From positions 1 to 64,000 of the forward strand of contig NZ_JAATJB010000011.1 of assembly GCF_011927635.1 (NCBI RefSeq): a stretch of DNA of 64,000 nt. Reading direction: 5' to 3'. Under the pieces are notes generated by a model, which saw nothing but the letters and a program-made list of their open reading frames with translations, had not been told where the DNA came from and ran no database searches. Within the stretch, counting starts at the first letter, position 1; each line of letters starts with the position of its first letter. Made by a program: the position numbers and the translations under genes. Positions 59,905 to 64,000 of this stretch are shown here, piece after piece. The DNA is from Sphingomonas trueperi. Its GTDB lineage: Bacteria; Pseudomonadota; Alphaproteobacteria; Sphingomonadales; Sphingomonadaceae.

Positions 59905-62874
59905 CTACGCTACACGCTTCAACCGCGCCATTGGCTCGTTGAGTGGGTGGAATTCACCTGCTGGAAGTCGCCTGGCCTGCTCCCAGAGGTAATCGCCGGT
60001 CAGACTGATGTGCGCCCAGCCCATCGGAGAAAGGTGCGCAAGCAGTGCCGCATCGAACGTCGTGCCGACAGCGTTGAGGTGCTGGGCGGCCCGGTCGAGA
60101 TAGACCGTGTTCCAGTAGGAAATCGCCGCAATCAGCAGGTTCAGCCCAGATGCGCGAAATTCCTGATTTTCCAGCGAGCGATCGGTGAACCGACCCTGCC
60201 GGTTGGTATAGATGGCGGCGGCAAGCGTGTGCCTCGCCTCGCCTTTGTTGAGACCGGCCTGACAGGCACGTCGCAGTTCCGGTTGTTCAAGCCAATCGAG
60301 CGTGAACAAAGTGCGCTCGATACGGCCCAGTTCAGCCAATGCAAAATCCAGCCTGTTCTGGCGTTTGTAGGCGGCAAGTTTTCGCAAGATTACTGACGGC
60401 GCCACCGTGCCATCCTTGATTGAGGCGACAATCCTGACGATGTCATCCCAATCGGCCTCGATCGCTGCCGTTTTGATGGTGCGGCCCATCAGATTTTCGA
60501 TGCCCTTGTATGTCGATGGCGCAGCGATCGAACCCAGCTTGCGGTCGCCAATATCGCGCAGCCGTGGCGCGAAGCGGAACCCGAGTAGGTGGCAGAGTGC
60601 GAAAACATGATCGGTGGCGCCGCCGGTATCGGTATAGTGCTCATGCAACGGAAGGTTGCCGGCGCCCAGGACAAGCCCGTCGAGCACGTAAGGCGCTTCA
60701 CCTGCCGTCGCGGACATGATCCGTGATCCGAATGATGCGAAGTGATCGGAAAGGTGAGAATAGATTTTCACGCCAGGTTCGGCGCCATATTTGGCATTGA
60801 CGTCCGCCGCCCCTGAACGGCTCCGCCCCGACCGGAAGAACTGGCCATCGGACGACGAACTGGTGCCAGCGCCCCAATGCCGCGCGAAGGGTAATTCGTG
60901 ATGGGCTGAGATGATCATGGCCAGCGCGGCCTGATAGTTCTCGGGTGAAAGATACCAGTTGTGGGTCCATGCGAGTTGGGCATAGCTGACGCCTTCGCTG
61001 GCATTGGCCATCCGCTCCAGCCCGAGGTTGGTGCCATCAGCCAGAATTGCGGCGAGTACCGTGCTGGGGTTGTCGTGCTCCTTGCCTGAGCGCAGGTCAC
61101 GGAATGCGTTCAAAAAACCAGTGCGTTCGGCGACTTCAAGCAGCAGCTCGGTGATGCGCACGCGGGGAAGCAGGGTATCGAGCTTGCGATCGAGGGCTTC
61201 AGCTTCCGGTGGGGTGACAGGCGGCATTTGCTGAAGCTTGAGCCGGTCTCGTTCGAGCGACACTCCCTCAAGCTTGTTTGTTTTCAACTGCTTGGCAAAT
61301 CGGCGCAGCCGCCAGTCAAGATTTCGTGCCCGGTCAGCGAGGTAGGATGCAGCATTTGAATCGAACGGAAGCACATCCGCCACTTTGGCGGCGTCGCGCC
61401 GACCCAGCAAATAGGCATCGAAGCGCTGATAGTTGCGGGTTCCCTCGATCCATACATCACCGGCGCGCAAACGATCACGCAAGGTTGCCATGATCGCAAT
61501 TTCATAACGTCGGCGGTCGATACGGCCGCTTTCGGTGATGAGACGCTTCCACTGCCGATTGGGGAATGGCAGTGGAACGCCATCGGGAAGGTCGCGCGAC
61601 TTTCGTGTGTTCGCATCGCGAATGACATCGATGGCTTTGATCAGTGCCGTCCCTGTTCCAGACGCCTTGAAGGTGAAGGCGTCCAGAAATGCCGGGCTGA
61701 AACGCCGTAGCGTGGCGTAACGCTCGGTTGCCGTTACCAGTGCGTCCTCGCCGGCAAGATCAGCAAGGGCATCTACTTGGGCCTTTGCCGCAACAAGCCG
61801 GTGCCAGCCCACCGCTTCGTCAATCAATTCGAGCGGATCGCCGCCATTCTGGACAGCCTCATCAAGTGCTGTAATCGTGGCGCCAAACAGCCGCATGAGT
61901 TGCCCCACCGACTGAATACTATCTTGGTAGCGACGCTCGCGCCCACGCCGCGCGCGCGTGAACATGCCGCCGATAAGTCGGTCAAACATTTGGATCGCGG
62001 CATCGGCAAGTCTGGCCTCAAGGTCGATCACTGCGGCCGTCAACGTCGCCCGCCTGCGATTGACGCTGTAATCCGAAAGCAGGAATGCCGGTGCCACGCC
62101 GCCCTCGCGGACAAATTGGGCAAAGCGGAATTCCGGAATGGCGCCCCCAACTACCGGGTGGATACCTATGCCGCGAACATAGCGCAGGCGCTCAAGCAAG
62201 CCATTGATATTGGCCGCAGTCGGGGCTTCTTCGAAATTACGCAACCACGCCAGCGGTGTCATGCCGAAATCCGGGTTGTTGATTACGAGTTCGTCTAGCC
62301 GTGTCAGTTCAGCAGAGCTGAGGCCTTCGACGATTGCGGCTGCGGCAGCTTTGCGTGCGCGTGCCCGGCCAGCAAGACCGGCGCGTTCCAGTGTGTCGCC
62401 TGACGGAAGAATGAACCGCTCACCCTTCAGGCCAACCATGAGGGCGCGAACAATCGGTTCACCTCTGTCTGTATACTCGGCGGCTTGCGCGGCAAGATTC
62501 AGGGCAAGTGCCAGGTCGCCGCGTCGAAACGGGCGTATGCCAAGATAACGCGCCACGAGATCGGCATGATCGGTACGGGTTTGCGCGCGCTGACCATATG
62601 CAGAGAAGGAGGAAGGATCGACGAATAACTGTGCCGCGAGGTACTGAAGAATGACGTCGGGAAGCCCGATCTCGGGTTGCAGACCAAAGCCGGGATGTCG
62701 CATCAAAGCGATTTGTGCAGCCAGACCGAGGCGATTTGCTGGACCATAGCGGCGCCCAACCAATTCAACATCTTCCGCAGAAAGGGTATAATGCCCAATG
62801 ATCGCGGTTTCTTGGACAGGAGGATCGAACAGGCGCCGGCGCTCGTCTCCGGTCAGAAGTCGGCGTCGTGCCAT
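59905..62874 (-). CDS. tnpA: Tn3-family transposase TnpA
   Basis: A full-length (989 residues) DDE transposase. N-terminus MARRRLLTGDERRRLFDPPVQETAIIGHYTLSAEDVELV; central region with RRYEIAIMATLRDRLRAGDVWIEGTRNYQRF; catalytic part with SSSSDGQFFRSG (first Asp), VLDGLVLGAGNLPLHEHYTDTGGATDHVFALCHLLGFRFAPRLRDI (second Asp) and LNKGEARHTLAAAIY with the catalytic Glu, then TGDYLWEQ near the end. It moves the transposon by replicative transposition. CGGGAGAGC precedes the chosen ATG. It follows merA by 91 bases on the same strand. Confidence 0.95.
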   Translation of the reverse strand: MARRRLLTGDERRRLFDPPVQETAIIGHYTLSAEDVELVGRRYGPANRLGLAAQIALMRHPGFGLQPEIGLPDVILQYLAAQLFVDPSSFSAYGQRAQTRTDHADLVARYLGIRPFRRGDLALALNLAAQAAEYTDRGEPIVRALMVGLKGERFILPSGDTLERAGLAGRARARKAAAAAIVEGLSSAELTRLDELVINNPDFGMTPLAWLRNFEEAPTAANINGLLERLRYVRGIGIHPVVGGAIPEFRFAQFVREGGVAPAFLLSDYSVNRRRATLTAAVIDLEARLADAAIQMFDRLIGGMFTRARRGRERRYQDSIQSVGQLMRLFGATITALDEAVQNGGDPLELIDEAVGWHRLVAAKAQVDALADLAGEDALVTATERYATLRRFSPAFLDAFTFKASGTGTALIKAIDVIRDANTRKSRDLPDGVPLPFPNRQWKRLITESGRIDRRRYEIAIMATLRDRLRAGDVWIEGTRNYQRFDAYLLGRRDAAKVADVLPFDSNAASYLADRARNLDWRLRRFAKQLKTNKLEGVSLERDRLKLQQMPPVTPPEAEALDRKLDTLLPRVRITELLLEVAERTGFLNAFRDLRSGKEHDNPSTVLAAILADGTNLGLERMANASEGVSYAQLAWTHNWYLSPENYQAALAMIISAHHELPFARHWGAGTSSSSDGQFFRSGRSRSGAADVNAKYGAEPGVKIYSHLSDHFASFGSRIMSATAGEAPYVLDGLVLGAGNLPLHEHYTDTGGATDHVFALCHLLGFRFAPRLRDIGDRKLGSIAAPSTYKGIENLMGRTIKTAAIEADWDDIVRIVASIKDGTVAPSVILRKLAAYKRQNRLDFALAELGRIERTLFTLDWLEQPELRRACQAGLNKGEARHTLAAAIYTNRQGRFTDRSLENQEFRASGLNLLIAAISYWNTVYLDRAAQHLNAVGTTFDAALLAHLSPMGWAHISLTGDYLWEQARRLPAGEFHPLNEPMARLKRVA

Positions 62875-62965
62875 TTTGCTCTCCCGCTGAGGCGAATAAC
62901 AAAATTGACACCAAAGCGGCTTGCACTGGAGGGAGGCCATTCGTTGCCGGTTGATCCCCGAGCAA

Positions 62966-64000
62966 TCACCCGGCGCAGCAAGACAGTTTGGCGACATCCT
63001 TATCAAACGTTTGGGCCGCCAGTTTGAGGCCTTCCACAGTGGTCAGGTAAGGAAATATCGTTGCACCCAATTCCAGGGTGGTCATGCCGTGTTTGATCGC
63101 CAGCACCAGTGTCTGGATCGAATCCGCGCCTTCGGGTGCCATGATCTGGCCGCCCAGCAAACGGTCGTTCGCCTTGTCGGCAATCAGTTTGATGAGACCC
63201 CGCGTATCGCGTGCTGCCAGTGCCCTTGGCACAGCATCGAGCGGGAGCAGCGAAACCTTGATGTCCAGGCCTTGCGCCCGTGCTGTCGTTTCAGTGAGGC
63301 CGGCGCTGGCGACTTGCGGGTCGGTGAAGACGACGGATGGCATGGAGGAATTGTCGTAGCGGTATTGGTTGCCCGTCACCGCGTTGCGCGCGGCCAGTTT
63401 TGCGCCATAGGCGGCCATGTAGACGAACTGGTCCCGTCCCGTTACATCGCCCGCCGCGTAAATGCCTGGAACCGACGTTTCGAGGTGGTCATCGACGACG
63501 ATTCCACCATTACGGGCAAGCACTATGCCGCGCTCCTCCAGCCCAAGCCCGTCGCTATTGGGTCGGCGTCCGGTGGCGATGAGCACCTGTTCCGCCGCGA
63601 CGGTGTCACAATGCCCCTCGCAGGTCAATTCGACCCCGCTCTGTGTTTGGGCGATACGCTGATAGCCGACACCTGCGCAAACCCGCACGCCCTCGGCTTC
63701 CAAATAGTTTTTCAGCGCGGCACTCACTTCCGGGTCCATTTCGGGGAGCAGGCGGCTTCGGCAGCAGATGGTGACATCAACGCCCAGACGCGAAAACATC
63801 TGTCCCAGTTCTACCCCGATCACCCCGCCACCGATCACCAGCAGCGATTTGGGCAAGCGATCCAGCGCCAGCGCCGATGTGCTGGTTAGGTAGGGCACGC
63901 TGTCCATCCCCGGAATCGGCGGCACGGCGGCGTGCGCACCCATCGCCAATATGACCTTGCCGACCTTCATGGGCGCATCGCCGACAATCAGCGCACCATC
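62966..64000 (-). CDS. merA: Mercuric reductase MerA, 5' end cut by the window edge
   Basis: The C-terminal 344 residues of mercuric reductase, which reduces Hg(II) to Hg(0) with NADPH. Visible: SLLVIGGGVIGVELGQMFSRLG (NADP-binding), ATGRRPNSDGLGLEERGI, YAAGDVTGRDQFVYMAA (FAD contact), the dimerisation domain with VVFTDPQVASAGLTE, and the vicinal Cys pair LSCCAG at the C-terminus that accepts Hg(II). The frame is open to the end of the window, so the active-site Cys pair and N-terminal part are outside. It lies upstream of tnpA in the same direction. Confidence 0.94.
   Translation of the reverse strand, partial: DGALIVGDAPMKVGKVILAMGAHAAVPPIPGMDSVPYLTSTSALALDRLPKSLLVIGGGVIGVELGQMFSRLGVDVTICCRSRLLPEMDPEVSAALKNYLEAEGVRVCAGVGYQRIAQTQSGVELTCEGHCDTVAAEQVLIATGRRPNSDGLGLEERGIVLARNGGIVVDDHLETSVPGIYAAGDVTGRDQFVYMAAYGAKLAARNAVTGNQYRYDNSSMPSVVFTDPQVASAGLTETTARAQGLDIKVSLLPLDAVPRALAARDTRGLIKLIADKANDRLLGGQIMAPEGADSIQTLVLAIKHGMTTLELGATIFPYLTTVEGLKLAAQTFDKDVAKLSCCAG

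Larger units (their letters stand above)
59856..64000 (-). mobile_element. Second Tn3-family transposon with mercury resistance gene (right end outside the window)
   Basis: A complete tnpA and the 3' part of merA lie in the same direction, with the tnpA end next to the break in the first transposon. The sequence around 59858-59893 (ending CATAAG) may hold the terminal repeat, but I could not match it to a partner. Its insertion truncated the first tnpA. No tnpR of its own is seen in the window. Confidence 0.6.

Overview
The window is GC-rich and densely coded. It has the look of an accessory region (plasmid or genomic island) from an alphaproteobacterium, most likely a sphingomonad. That placement is an inference from protein style, the FixL/FixJ pair and the copper genes; no rRNA or tRNA gene is visible to fix the taxonomy. 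The left edge holds a broken small gene. The right edge holds nested Tn3-family transposons, the last of which carries mercury resistance and runs off the window.

Layout. (1) 0.4-4.3 kb, plus strand: a tightly overlapped trio of beta-CASP metallo-beta-lactamase nuclease, long-form (archaeal AMP-phosphorylase-like) nucleoside phosphorylase and PRPP synthetase. A poorly coding stretch with an orphan MerR-type promoter follows, then a FixJ-like regulator. (2) 6.0-20.1 kb, mostly minus strand: oleate hydratase, a complete N-ATPase operon (beta, epsilon, AtpQ, AtpR, a, c, b, alpha, gamma), a phasin, and an operon of PHA synthase, MaoC-Pta fusion, acetate kinase and an enoyl-ACP reductase gene broken by an in-frame stop. 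(3) 20.3-30.5 kb: a CopA P-type ATPase/MerR unit with a textbook MerR promoter; copC, copD and a methyltransferase; a CnrY/CnrX/CnrH-like signalling trio; multicopper oxidase and CopB; a DUF305 protein. (4) 30.5-33.2 kb: FixL with a haem-PAS domain, FixJ and a receiver-only regulator. (5) 33.3-39.9 kb, minus strand: a second CopB/multicopper oxidase pair, an MFS transporter, alcohol and aldehyde dehydrogenases. (6) 40.1-48.6 kb, minus strand: small exported Met/His-rich proteins, a HAD hydrolase fragment, a Cys-rich four-helix copper-storage-like protein, and a MerR-headed cluster encoding a seven-haem cytochrome c, a b-type cytochrome and a membrane-tethered NAD(P)H:FAD:[2Fe-2S] reductase. 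(7) 48.8-55.9 kb: a CusCBA-type RND efflux operon with two CusF domains. (8) 56.1-64 kb: an orphan nuclease-like gene abutting a Tn3-family inverted repeat, GNAT acetyltransferase, resolvase, a truncated tnpA, a complete second tnpA and merA.

How the parts may work together. The copper half covers sensing (CnrYXH-like trio, two MerR proteins), cytoplasmic export (P-type ATPase), periplasmic oxidation and sequestration (CopA/B/C/D, Csp-like protein, Met-rich proteins) and trans-envelope efflux (Cus). The metabolic half fits life with little oxygen or energy: FixLJ oxygen sensing, N-ATPase, substrate-level phosphorylation through Pta-AckA, PHA storage and nucleotide recycling. Two sets of repeated short sequences link parts of the region. 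GGGG-N13-TGCGTATT occurs before three copper/signalling units. ATAMGTAR-like octamers occur before the N-ATPase, the ald-adh pair, several small copper-region genes and copA.

The least explained modules are the MerR-linked transmembrane electron-transfer cluster (43.2-48.1 kb) and the nuclease-phosphorylase-PRPP trio (0.4-4.3 kb). Start codons were chosen from Shine-Dalgarno-like sequences and overlaps. No database search or computation was run.
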